Positions 14,401 through 26,184 of a stretch of DNA of 64,000 bases are shown here, in pieces. Both the position numbers and the translations under genes were made by a program. How positions within the stretch are numbered: position 1 is the first letter of the stretch; every line of letters starts with the position of its first letter. The notes below the pieces were generated by a model, which had not been told where the DNA came from, ran no database searches, and saw nothing but the letters and a program-made list of their open reading frames with translations. Source of the DNA: Monocercomonoides exilis (lineage: Eukaryota > Preaxostyla > Oxymonadida > Polymastigidae); contig LSRY02000036.1 of the NCBI GenBank assembly GCA_001643675.2, forward strand, positions 972,001 through 1,036,000. Direction: 5' to 3'.

Positions 14401-16937
14401 CACATCCACAGCAGCCTCGTGTGAGAGGAAGATATGCTGACCAGCGGGGTGCTCTATCTTCTGTGACGTCGCTCTCAACTCTGAGCAACGATGGAACAGG
14501 AGGAGGAAGAAGCGGGATAGCTCCTGGGCGTGTCTATGCAGATGCCTTCAGCAATGGCACAGGAGGCGCAGTTACTCGGCAGCGACGCTCGGAAATGGGG
14601 CAGCGTGGGTCGTCTGGTGAGATTGATGCGCGCGCAATGACCTCATCCTCACTCTCATCCTCCTTCAACATCCAGTCGCCTGCGTCAGAAACGACAGATT
14701 CGTCTATTTCTTCATCTGCTCCACTGAATTCAAGAAAAAGGCTTCAGAAGAAAAAATCAGGTGGAAACTCTCCAGCTTCGCCTGGCTTTACCTCATCTGC
14801 TTTTTCTTCTGGTTCTCTCCAAACTGCTGAGAGCCCCCGAACATCTGGTCAAATGGACAATCGCTCAGAAAAGGCAAAACTGCAACAGATTTCAAGCAAA
14901 GGAAGGCTGAAGCCAAAGGCAGGACTACTTGGCCCTTCTTATGCTGCTTCATCCAACACTGCTGCTTTTCCAGTGGCAGCAACTGGCACATATTTGAGTT
15001 CGACTATTCCAACATCTGCATCATATTTGGGTTCATCCTTTGCACTTGGCTCGAGATATGGCTCTTCTGCTCTGCTGATGACAACTGGTGGTGGAGCAGG
15101 CAATGTGCCTGTGCCTGTGCCTGTTCCAATTCCAGTTGGAGGTAGAAGAGACGAAGGTGCATATGCACCGTCTGTAACATCAACTTCTCCAATTCATCCA
15201 ACTGGAATGTCTCTTGCAATGTCCTCTTCATTCTCGTCTATTCCGGTGGCTGGCCATGCCATTCCACCAACACTCGAAGTAATGGATGGATGTACTGTTG
15301 ATGGAACACAGCAACCGATGCTTGTTGAACCAGCAATGTCAAACACAGAAAAGGAAAAGAAGACAAAGAAAGGCAAAAAAGGGAAAGATGGACTTAACAG
15401 ACAAGGGAGCCAAGCATTTCCATCAGGTTCTCCTTCAGCCAGCACAGCACAATTACACACATCAGCCTCAAAGAACAGCAGAATGTTTCAACAGCAGTCA
15501 TCTATTCCTTCGTCATCATCAAATCTATCTCGTTCACTCTCTCAGTACAAGTCAGCCTTTCCTGTGATGTTCCCACCATCCATCTCTGCGTCCAACTTGA
15601 TGTCTTCACTCGCTCAGTCACATCCTGTTCTCCACCGCAAAACAGAAGAAACACTTCCTCCACCGCTTTCAAGGCCAGCTATCACAACAGAGCTGATCAG
15701 AAAGGCAGAAAGCGAAGCAGAACTCGGAAGAGACGAATATACATACGAAGACGAAAGGGAAAGCGATGATGAGAATGGAGAAGTGTGGAAAGAGCGCATC
15801 AACGAAGATGGCAGCAGAATCGAAGAGCAGAGCCCACAAACAGGACAAGATTTGGGCGATGAGAATCGTCCTCTTCGTCAAGGCGACCAAAAGCCAAAAG
15901 CGAATCCCAAACAAAAGCGCATTGCTGGCTCGAAAAGTCGGTCTCTGCTTCAGCCAAAAGGAGGCATTCGAGGAGAGATGGGGCTGTTTGTGTCGTCTCA
16001 GAGCATCGGACTTGGGATGAATGAGCGGGTGAAGGAATACCAGAGAGAAAAGAGGAGAGAAATGGAAAGGAAAGAAGAGGTGAGCGCTGAAAATCAGTTG
16101 GTGCAGCAGGCGATGGATGGAATTGGAATGTCTGAATATGACTCAGGTGCTGTTGTGATTGGCGATGCAGTGACTGACAATCAACAGGCAGGAATAGGAT
16201 TGGATGTGGTGAACGAGGAAGATGAAAGAGAGGCATATGAAGAAGGCGAGGCAGGTTTGAATATTCCTCAAGCAGAGGTTGGCGGAAGAGAAGAAGAAGA
16301 AGATGACGACGACGATGATGATGAGTCGCTTGCTGCAGACGATGGAAAAGAGGCGATTGAATTGAACGAGCACAACATCACCTTCTTCCCTCCAACTGTT
16401 TCGTTCCCAGCATTTGTACCAGTTCAATCATCACAGCAACCGTCTTCACTTTCTGCTTCCAGCTCTTCTCCTTCTTCTGGTGCACTTTCATCAGAAACCA
16501 CGGGCGCTAATATTCCTTCAACGGGATCAGCTATTTCAACATCTGGTTTGTCTGACAGCGTATCTTCACAGTCATCAATCTATCCACAAGCAACAATTGA
16601 GCCATCAGCAGATTCAATGATTGCATCCCCCTCTTCCTCTGCTCTTCCTTCAACAGCCGCATCTGATCCATTTTCTGATCTGCATCCGATGCTCACTGCA
16701 CAGCTGGTCAGTGTTGCGCTGTCTGCGTCTGCTGAAACAGGCGCTGTCCGTCCGTCTTTTGGAGCACCTGTGCAGAGTTCACCGCTTGTGTCTATTCCTC
16801 AGCCAGTGGAACAGCCAGAGACATTTCCAACAAGAGCATCTCAGGCACAGTTGCAGATGGAACACACAAACAATGAGGAATCTGCTAATTCTGCGACTTC
16901 GGATGAGCATGCTTTTGATGGAAAAGAGGAAAAGTAA
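11470..16937 (+). CDS. UNC-93-like MFS membrane protein with giant loop and tail
   Basis: Two exons, 11470-11580 and 11670-16937, joined in phase 0, give 1792 residues. Residues about 55-235 hold the first group of hydrophobic helices (LLGLSFCCIFIATQTSLNY, then further segments to about 230). Residues about 600-795 hold the second group, giving the 6+6 layout of major facilitator proteins. Features typical of the UNC-93 group are the NYMTTFF run after helix 1, the WSAYMDE helix and the G.SGI...IG.I.FG segment with acidic VDK in the second half. UNC-93 proteins are multipass regulators of channels or receptors. The central loop (about 236-600) and the tail (about 1000 residues) are Ser-, Glu- and Asp-rich low complexity, far longer than in animal relatives of about 450-700 residues. 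The substrate or partner cannot be told from sequence. Confidence 0.75.
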
Positions 16938-18115
16938 TAATTGCCGAATGACTTTCATCTGGAGAACGAAATTTCTTTTAATTCAAACAGTTTATTCAAA
17001 TTGATATTATTTTATTTAACAAGCGGATATTAAACATGATTGCCGTTCTGCTACGCTCTTCTCATGCTGTGGAATACTTCAGAATTTGGAACATTCATCA
17101 TTTTATTCGGTTATTTAGCCAATTTCACCAGGTCAGAGAAACATGATTGCTTCCATAAAAGCAACTTGATCTATAAGCACCAAATTCATTTTTTTAGCTT
17201 TTTGTTAGTTTTATTATTTTTATTGACGCTCAGTTGAAATGCACATTCATAAACAAAGTTTTGTTTCCAGTTTTTTGTTCGTTTTCTTGCTTGATCGTAT
17301 TTTTCTTGCTAATATACATTTAGTTTACTTGCAGAATTTCAAAATTACAATTATTATTTTGTTTATTTCATACTTACGATCTGTTTATCTTGTCATCTTT
17401 TAGGCTGCAGCGTCTTCTTCTGTTTAAAGCTTTTATTCACTGCCTTGCTAGACATTTATAATTGCAGTAGAGCATTTATGAATTTATGTTAGAAATCATT
17501 TTGTATTATTTTGTTATAGTTTTATTTTTTCCCCCCTTATCTTTGACATTTTAGTGATGTTTCACAGCTTTATGTTTGATAAAGATATTTTATGAAGAGC
17601 ACATTTCTTGAACATGCATTGCGCGTTATGCGATTTATTGATCCTCATTTCGCCTGGATGAACTTCATAATATTCACTTCACATGACATATCGTCTGCAT
17701 TCATTCAAGAAATCTTTCATAATCAATGGAAGTCTTTATTCAAACAACAAACAGCTAATCAGCTTTTTTAATCAAGTTATAAAATTAGAATATTTATTTA
17801 TTTATTTATGATGTTATGAGCAAAATGGAAACTAAAATGAAAGGAAAACAAGGAAAAATATGATTCAAGAAGAAGGAAAAAAAGCGAAGCTTTCACAAAC
17901 ACAATCTGCAATTTGTTAAAAGAGAGTGAAATTATTTGAAATGAAGCATTGATTCCAAAAGTGACATTTTTGTAAGAAGCAAACAAAAAATTCAATGGAA
18001 GAGATTATAAGATACTTGAGGTTGAAATCTTCTTTTGAATAACAAGAATAAGATTTTCGGGTGTTTCTTATTTCTTTTATAAATGTTTTATCAAACGAAT
18101 AAGAATGGCTCATCT
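16938..18115. other. Convergent intergenic region
   Basis: T-rich sequence between the ends of a + gene and a - gene. Small open frames on either strand (for example 17,040-17,237) are hydrophobic translations of T-rich DNA without motifs. No RNA gene was recognised. Confidence 0.5.
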
Positions 18116-19779
18116 TCAGCTTTCTGAGCCTTTTGCTTCAGTTTCTTTAATGTTCTGCTCTCCTTCATCATCTTTTTTGTTATTATCAGCATTTTGCGTT
18201 ATTTTGCTATTGTCAATGCCCTCAATTTTTCCCCCTTCTTCTTTTGAACGAGCCTTCTTTGCTTCTTCTGCTTTCCTCGCTTTCATTTCCATCATCAGCT
18301 CCAATCTGCTTTTCCCTCTCTTCTTTGTCTCAGCATGATCTGCATCCTCATTCTTCTCTTCATTCCTAATAAGTGTTATGCCAGAAACACCTGTGCGCGT
18401 TGGACTCTGCAAAAAAGGCTGTGGAGAAGTTGAACTTAGTAATGGCGATGTAGGAGATGATGGTGATGTTCCACAAAATCCAATTCTTGCTTCACTTTTC
18501 AATCGTTCAATTCCCATCATTTCTTTGCTCTTCCCATCTAAACTAGTTTCTTTATGCATCCCGAATCTGTTTTCCTCTTCGTCGTTGTTGCTCCGATAAT
18601 CTGTTTCATCTTTCTTTTCGTTTTGCATCACTGAAGCTCCACCAACACCAATTCCGCTTGATCTCATCAGCCTTCCCAGCTCTTCAAAGTCTCCAAATAA
18701 GACGCTCTTGTTGTCAGGCTGCCGCAACACAGCTGCTGGATGCAGCGTCGGAAACACCCGCACACGCTTCGCAGCTCCAGGAAGTGCAATCATCCTTACC
18801 TTTCCATGTTCAGAAAGAATCCCTCCAATTTTTTCTCCTGTGGTGCTTTTGTTGACGCCACACTGAAATCCCGCAAGAACAAACTTTGCTGCGAAATTTC
18901 CTAATGCCACCACCCACTCTGGACAGATGATTTGCAGCTGCTCCAAAAGATAAGGTGTGTGCTCTTTCATCTCATCTGCCCGTGGATTTCGCATTCCAGG
19001 TGCGGCATACTTAAGGATGTTACATATATACACATCTCCAATACTCAAACCAGCTACTCCAAGCAATTGCCCCAAAAGTCGTCCAGATGCACCCACAAAT
19101 GGAACACCTTGTCTGTCTTCTTCGGGGCCTGGCCCTTCTCCAATTAGAACGATCTTAGCACACGGGTTTCCACTACCAAACACAAGTCGTTGAGCTGTAT
19201 CTCGAAGTGCTCTAATCGATGATATTTGCATTAATGGCGAGTTGAAAAGTAGCAAAACGAAAGAAATGAATGAAAATCAGAACAAACGAAACAAAGCAGT
19301 TCCAAGAAACAACAATATAATTAAATAGTTTATTTTTAGAAAAAAACAAAGATGAAAAATCGTTTGAAAAATAAACAAGTTGATTTAAAGGTTGTTCATT
19401 CAAAAAATTGTTTGATTTTATGAAATGGTTATATTTAAGAAGAAGAAGAAGAAGAAAAAAAAAAAAAAAATAAGCTTTTAAACGAAAGAACAAAAAATTT
19501 AACAAACAATGTTTTGTTTCCTTCAATTCTCTTTCTGAGTTCCTCCAATCTATACACTTTTTCTTCACGGCTCAGGGTTATACTTCCTTTTGTACTTCCT
19601 GAACAAGCTTTAAAAAAGCTCGAAATATCTCGCATGACTCCGCCATCAGGTTTTTTGGCAATTCCATCATTTCTTTGCTCTATGTGTGTTTTTTCCTCAC
19701 CATTTTCTTTATTCACTTGATAACTCTTTTCATCTCTAATTGGGTATTCGTCACTTTTCAGTTTGTATTCTGCATGCAT
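18116..19779 (-). CDS. Family-4-type uracil-DNA glycosylase, lacking two cluster cysteines
   Basis: Two exons, 19779-19508 and 19211-18116, join in phase 2 across a 296-bp intron to give 455 residues. The core (about 80-275) carries motif 1 GEGPGPEEDRQGVPFVG at 115-131, the dVYICNILK strand, VVALGNFAAKF, and motif 2 HPAAVLRQP at 248-256. This is the uracil-DNA glycosylase family 4/5 (SPO1 polymerase-related) fold, which removes uracil from DNA in base excision repair. The two downstream [4Fe-4S] cysteines of family 4 appear replaced: KCRPP is KYAAP here, and the Cys before the PYL helix is His (EHTPYL). The last 180 residues are charged, KE-rich and probably disordered. The split start is supported because exon 1 supplies the usual helix (YRLEELRKRI) before the VFGSGNP strand. 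Confidence 0.75.
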
Positions 19780-20576
19780 TGAAATTTTATTCTCGTTTTC
19801 AAATCAGTTAAAAAATTTTCTTGTGGGTACAAACTTTAAGAATGAGAGCATTTTATTAATATCTTCAATTTCATAATGGACAAAGAACTTTTAATTATTT
19901 ACATAACTAACAATGCTAAAATAGAAAAAATAACAAATATGAAATGAGTTTGAATTATTATAATTAGCAAATCAAAAATCGCAGCAAATATATTCAAAAT
20001 TAGAGTTAGAACATCTTATTTGTAGTAATTTTGTAACATTTTAAAGCAGATGCTAAATATTAACTTAACGCAAACACACAAACATGGAAATAATATTTAG
20101 ATAAACAAAAATATCAAATAATTATTTTCTTACTGATAAAAAAAGAAATCAGAATTCAAAAAATTCAATATTCTTTTAATGTTTTCTTCTTAATAGTTTA
20201 AAGATGATCAGTTACATGTTGAAGATGCCTCATTTAAAAAAAAGACAAAACTGTTGAACAAATGTTAGAAACAAGTGTGTCATTAAAACAGAATCTTTCA
20301 AACACCAAGTTCCCAATACTCAAGCTAAAACCAACAAATTATTTGAGTTTGTCAGAAAAAGGTTTGATGAAATTTATTTTTAATTTTAATTTTGAAAAAA
20401 AAAACATTTCCAACTAAAATAAATAAGCAATACTCAAATTTTTATATTAAAACGGATTTCATCGATTAAATATTAAAATAATTCTATAAATGTACGATAA
20501 CAACATGAAAAATACATTTTATTAGTGAAAATAAACACTCAAAAAGCTATATGACACAGAAAATATAAATTGTGAT
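19780..20576. other. Divergent intergenic region
   Basis: About 800 bp of AT-rich sequence between the start codons of the glycosylase (-) and ELP2 (+) genes. It presumably holds both promoters. No motif, repeat or RNA gene was identified. Confidence 0.5.
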
Positions 20577-23500
20577 ATGTTTGATCTGAAAATGATAAAA
20601 GTGTTTAATGAGGATATTAGGGTTGGTTGCAACAAGTTTCCTGGTTGTCTAACTTGGGGAATAAATGATTTGGTTTTATATGGTGCAGAAAACAATGTGG
20701 CTATTTGTAATATGGCTTTGGTCAAAGTTATTGCACTTCTTTCTGGCCATAATGGACTTGTTACGGGACTTCGATGGATTCCAAATGAATGTTCCGAGAA
20801 CAAAAAGTCATTGGGAAAACCTGAATTTGAATTTATTTCGTGCTCTGCTGATCACACGCTTATTTGGTGGAAGTATGATCCTTCAGCAATTTTTGGATGG
20901 AAAGCAATGCAAGTTTTGAAAGGCCATGATGATTCAGTTCTAGGATGTGATGTAAGTATGTATTATATATATATTTTTAATTTTAATTTATGCATTTGAT
21001 TTTCGTGAATAATTCTTGATGTGTATCTGTAATTTTTTAATTGTTAAAGTTTCTCTTCAGAATGGCTCCCATATGCTTGCATCATATTCTGCTGATCACA
21101 CTGTTAAGATATGGCTTCGAAAAGACCCAATGCACTGTTGGACTTTGGCACAAACTTTATCTTTTGCACCTCGTGTCATTTGTTCAGTTTCTCTTTTTGC
21201 CTATTCAATCAGTGAACTTGGAGTTCTTCTTGCTTTGGGATCTGTTGATTCTAGAATTCATCTTTTTCATTCGTCCTCGCCAACAGAAGATAACGTAATT
21301 GAGTTTAAGTTTCAATCATTTTTAACAGGACATAAGGATTGGGTAAGATCCGTGAGATTTGCACGAGCTGAAGGTGACCTTGACACTGAAAAAGAAGAAG
21401 ATGAATCTCAAAAGGAAGAAAAAGGTACTATTTAATTTACGTTTTAAATATAATTTATTCATTTATTGTTCATATACAAATGATTGTTGCACAAAACAAT
21501 TTTTTATAATGTATTTTTACACTTCCTTAAATAGATGCTTCACCAAAGACAGATTCGTTGTTATCTTTCAGCGTTTGCTTGGCTTCATGCTCACTTGATT
21601 CAACAGCGCGTGTGTGGAAGATCGGTGTTCCATCGTCTTTGATACCAACAGCACTTGCAAAGCTGTCAGCTTCTCAATCAGCTTCATCTGAGAAACCTCC
21701 TTCAGATTTTCGTCTGCCAACAGGAATTCGTTTTGTTGGTGTGCAACAGGCAACACTCGCTGGACACACAAAGTGGGTGTCTTCTGTTGAATGGGCACAT
21801 CTGTCATCATCATCATCATCTTCTTCTTCTTCTTCTTCTGTTGTTCGTCAGCCGCCTCTTCTGCTCACATCTTCGATGGACTCGATGGTAATGCTCTGGT
21901 CTGCGGATGAGAAAAGCCGCTTGTGGATCAACCAGCGCAACTTTGGATACATTCACGAAAATCTACTGGGATTTGAAGGTTTGCATTAAAAAGATCATTT
22001 ATTTTAACTGTTTATTTGATCAATTATTTGGATGAATGAATTCAATCTTTTCTATTTCAATTTGTAAAACAATATAATTTTCTATTCTTTTATTTCTCTT
22101 TTGTTATCGCAGGGGCTGTGTTCAGTCCGACTAATCGCTCAATTGTTGCACACCGAATGAGTGGGGCACTTTCTCTGTGGACACAACAAGGAGAAATGGA
22201 AGACCCTGTCAAAGCAAAAAGAGAAGGACATTCATCATCATCATCATCATTTTCTTCTTCTTCTTCTTCAGTCAACTCCATCATTTCATCCAGCTGGCAT
22301 CCATTCCCAACACCCACAGGCCATTCTGCTCCTCTGTCTTCCATTGCCTCGTTCCATTCATTTCCCTCTCTCCTCTCGTCAGCCACAGACAAGTCTATTC
22401 GACTCTTTTCATATCGGAAGCTCCTCTATCCAACAGAGCATTGCTCTTTCTATGAGACCAACCGCCCAATGCAGCATGGACACAACGTGGTTGGAGTGTG
22501 TGTCGGAGGAGAAGGGGTGCTTGATGAGGGCATCAGAGAAGGAGAAGAAGGAGGAGAAGAAGGAGGAGAAGGAGAAGGAGAGGAGAGAGAAGAGGACATG
22601 AGACGTGGAAAGGAATGCTGTCTCGATGGGAAGTGTGGATGCTGTTCAAATGAAGGAATATCATCATCACCATCATCGTCTTCATCATCATCTTCTTCTC
22701 AGAGCTATCTTCCTCTTTCATTCGTTGTTGCGTCTGAAGAAAAGCCGCTTAGAATTTTGGAGGCGCCAAAGTTGTTCTATTCCCTCTCGTCTGCTGAATG
22801 CACTTTGCCATCCAATCAGAAAGAAAGCGAAGTGAAGACAGAATCATCTGCAACAGACACAGAAACACCATTGGCCTTTCCCATTTGCAGTTCAATCAAA
22901 CGCTTCTCGACAGCATCACGTGCTGAGGCATCTACACAGAGGCTGTCAAATATACCTGTCTATGACAGTGTGGGAGAAGAAGAGGAAGGAAAGAAAGACG
23001 ATGCAAAAGATAGTGATGGAAAGAATGGAATAAACAGTAGGACAGAAGTATCAGCTCAGATAAAAGCAAAATTGGATCAGATTGGCTTTGAAATGAATGA
23101 AGAAAGCGGAGAAAAGAAAAATAAGCAGAAAGAAGAGAAGAAAGAAGGAGCAAAACAAGCAAAAAATGCCAGTGGCAGCACAGCCAGTCAGAAGGCAGAT
23201 GATGGGAATGATCCAGATGGTGAGGAAGAGCTGGATGGAGAAAGAGAAGACGAAGAAGAGGAAAAGAGGAAAGAAGAAGGAAGGAAGAAATTGCTTGTTC
23301 AGACACTTCAAATGAATGTGCCTGCGCTGATTGAGAGTGAAATTGCATGTGGAATGAGAAGAGGGAAAGAAGAAGACGAGAAAGAAAAAGAAGAGTGTTG
23401 CTCTGACAACAGCAATTGTTCAGTTACTCTTCCACCACTTCCATTGGAAGAGACACTTCTTCATTCAACACTCTGGGTGGAGCAGAATCAGCTCTTTGGA

Positions 23501-25897
23501 CATCCAACAGAAGCATCGTGCGTGTGCTGCTCAGAAAACACAAATGAGACAGAGACAAATGAAACAGCAGGAAGAAGAGAAAGAGAACAGAAAGAATGTT
23601 CAAAAGATGGATGTGCTACAAAGAGAGGGGCGTGTGTGAATGAAGATGGCAGGTGTGTGTGTGGAGGTGTGCACAGCAACAAAGCATTGAATCGTGTCCA
23701 TTCGACTCTGATGATGCAGAGACTGTTCAGCAGCATTCAGCAGAAAATGAATGAAAATGGACATTCTGAAAAGATCTGCACTCGCTCTCTTTTGGCTCCT
23801 GCTATGCGCTTCTTGCCAAATTCTCATCTTTTCTCAAGCAATCCATTCTTTTCTTCATCATTTTCGTCTTCTGCATTCTCTTCTTCTTCCACTTCCTCAT
23901 TCTCCTCTTCTTCTTCTGCCATTCTCCCTCATCTTCCTCTGATTGCGTCGGGTGCAGTGTCCACATGCAGCAAAGGAGGTGTCATCACCATTTGGGCTGC
24001 CATCTCTCCAAAAATGAGTTCTGTTCGGATGCCTTCTGCCTCGTCTCGTCTGTCTTCTCTGGCCTCCTTCAGAAACATGACTGGAATGAATTCTTCTTCT
24101 TCATCTTCACCTTCATCATCCTCCTCATCATCTCCATCATCATCCCATTCAGCAGGTGCTCAGCCCAAAAAGTGGATGCGCATCTTTTGTGGCAGAGTGC
24201 ATGAAGAGTCAGTTGCATCGGTCACATTCAGCCATTGGGGCATTGAGAAGTTGAGCACTTCAGAAGAAGAGGACGAGATGGGAGAGAAGAGAAACGCAGA
24301 AGAAGAAGATGAAGAGGAGAAGCAGAGAGAAAAAGAAAGAAAAGAGATTGAAGAGATTGAAAGAAGAATTCAACAAAAAGAACGAAGTCATCAAAACGAA
24401 GCGAATGTTAATTCATCTGCAACAACAGCACAAACACCACATGTTATTGAACAACCATCCATTCTTCCTCCCACCTCAGTTTCATCTTCTTCCTCTCCTT
24501 CCCCATCATCTGCCTTATCTACTTCTTCTCCTTCCTCTTCTCCCTCTTCCATAACCACTCCGTCTCCTCTGATATGGCTGATCAGCACATCGACCGACGG
24601 CACTGTCTGCTTCTCTCTCTTTTCCTATTCTCTTTCCTCCTCAGGCACTCAACTCCGCCCTTCTCCTTTTGCTTCCTTCTCTTCTTTCTCCGCCTTCTCC
24701 TCCCGCACCTCTTTTGCTCCTCTTTCTTCCCTTCGCATTGGAGTGCCCACTTTGCAGTGTGTCTTTGAGACATCAAACTTCAGCCCTCTTTCGATCAAAC
24801 CGACCGTCCCGTCGCCTCCGACAACTGCGCCCATTCAGTCGAGGCGGTTGGACGAGCATGTGAGAGAGATGAATGAGAAGGCACAGAAGCAGAAAGCAGC
24901 CAGGTGCTGCGTTTGGGTGAGGATGGAGAGAGAAGAAGGAGAAGGAGAAGGAGGAAATGATGATAAATGCACTCAGAAGGGTTCATCTTCACAGAACGAA
25001 AAGAAGACAAGCAGAAAGAAGATTGACTTGGGATTTGCAGTTGTTGGGACAGACGAGGGAGATCTGATTGTGTGGCAGTGTGACATGAATCCAGAGATGG
25101 AGAAGTGTATCGCAAGAGAAGACACAGAAAGTGGAGAAGAGAACAAGAAAACAGATCCATTTTCTCAGAAGAAGATAACAACGTCTGCGAAGACTGAGAC
25201 AGTCCCTGTGGAGTTCAGAGGCATCTTCCACTTCGACAACAGCACTTTGGTTGATGTGTCTTCTTCAAAGGCATCTCGCTCACTTCAAGCTTCTTCCTCT
25301 TCCTCTTCTTCTCTTCAACCATCTCACATTGATCCCATCACTTCGATAGCTTCTCTGCCTGTCTCCTCCACAACTGTGCTACTGGCTGTGGGAACAAAAA
25401 GTGGAAGAGTCCGATTTGTTTCAATGAGTGCAGCAGAATTAGACTCTTCTGTGGAATCAGCAGCTCATTCTTCTCTTTCCCACCCGATGGCCATCCAAAT
25501 GAATGAAGAGCAGACTGAAATGGATTCAAATGCATTGTCTCTTCTGCCTTCTTCATTCCATTCACAAAGCTTCACAGAAAACATCCCCCAAACACAGCAG
25601 AGTGCCATTCAAACAGAAGCACATTCAACATTCTATCCTTCTTCCACAGTCACTTCTTTGTCATTCTTTTTCTTGAACTCTGTCTGCCGATGCCGCAACA
25701 GGAGAGACAGACAACACTGCCCTGTCTGTTTGATGTCTTCCAATGGCAAAGGAGAAGAGATGTGCAAATGCACTTCAGAGAAATGCAATTGCGAGAAGGA
25801 AAAAGATGCAAAAGAATCAGAAAGAAGCGATGTGATGTTGGCTGCTGCTTCGACAGACCATTCTCTCAGAGTTTATTCAGTTAACATTTTGAATTAA
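20577..25897 (+). CDS. ELP2: Elongator complex subunit 2 (WD40), expanded
   Basis: Four exons: 20577-20951, 21061-21424, 21535-21978 and 22113-25897, all in phase, giving 1655 residues. ELP2 hallmarks follow in order: LTWGINDLVLYG near the N-terminus, GHNGLVTGLRW, a SCSADHTLIWW strand, SYSADHTVKIW, TGHKDWVRSVRF, ASCSLDSTARVWK, LAGHTKWVSSVEW and SSMDSMVMLW, then VPALIESE and the LLHSTLWVEQNQLFGH segment that joins the two propellers. ELP2 is a two-propeller scaffold of Elongator, which modifies wobble uridines of tRNA (cm5U). Animal and yeast proteins have about 790-830 residues; the doubling comes from Ser-, Glu- and Lys-rich loops and several Cys-rich inserts in the second half. The last blade ends ASTDHSLRVYSV. 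ELP2 is distinguished from generic WD40 proteins by the linker motif. Confidence 0.9.
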
Positions 25898-26184
25898 AGC
25901 GAAAGGGACTTTTTTTGAAATGAAAAGAATAAAAAGAATTTATTTTTATTTTATCATTTTTATAAACACTTTTTAATTTTTTTTTTAATTTTTCATTTGA
26001 AAAATGAAACAAAAGTATTCTTTTTGAACCAAACTTTTATTGTTTACTGTTTCAACCTAATTAAACTTAAAATCAGAATATTATCATTTTTATTCATTTT
26101 TAAAATAAACTCAAATAAACACCATTAGCAAACAAAACTTAAACAAAAAATAAAAAAGACAACCACAGAACTCCAACCTCATCC

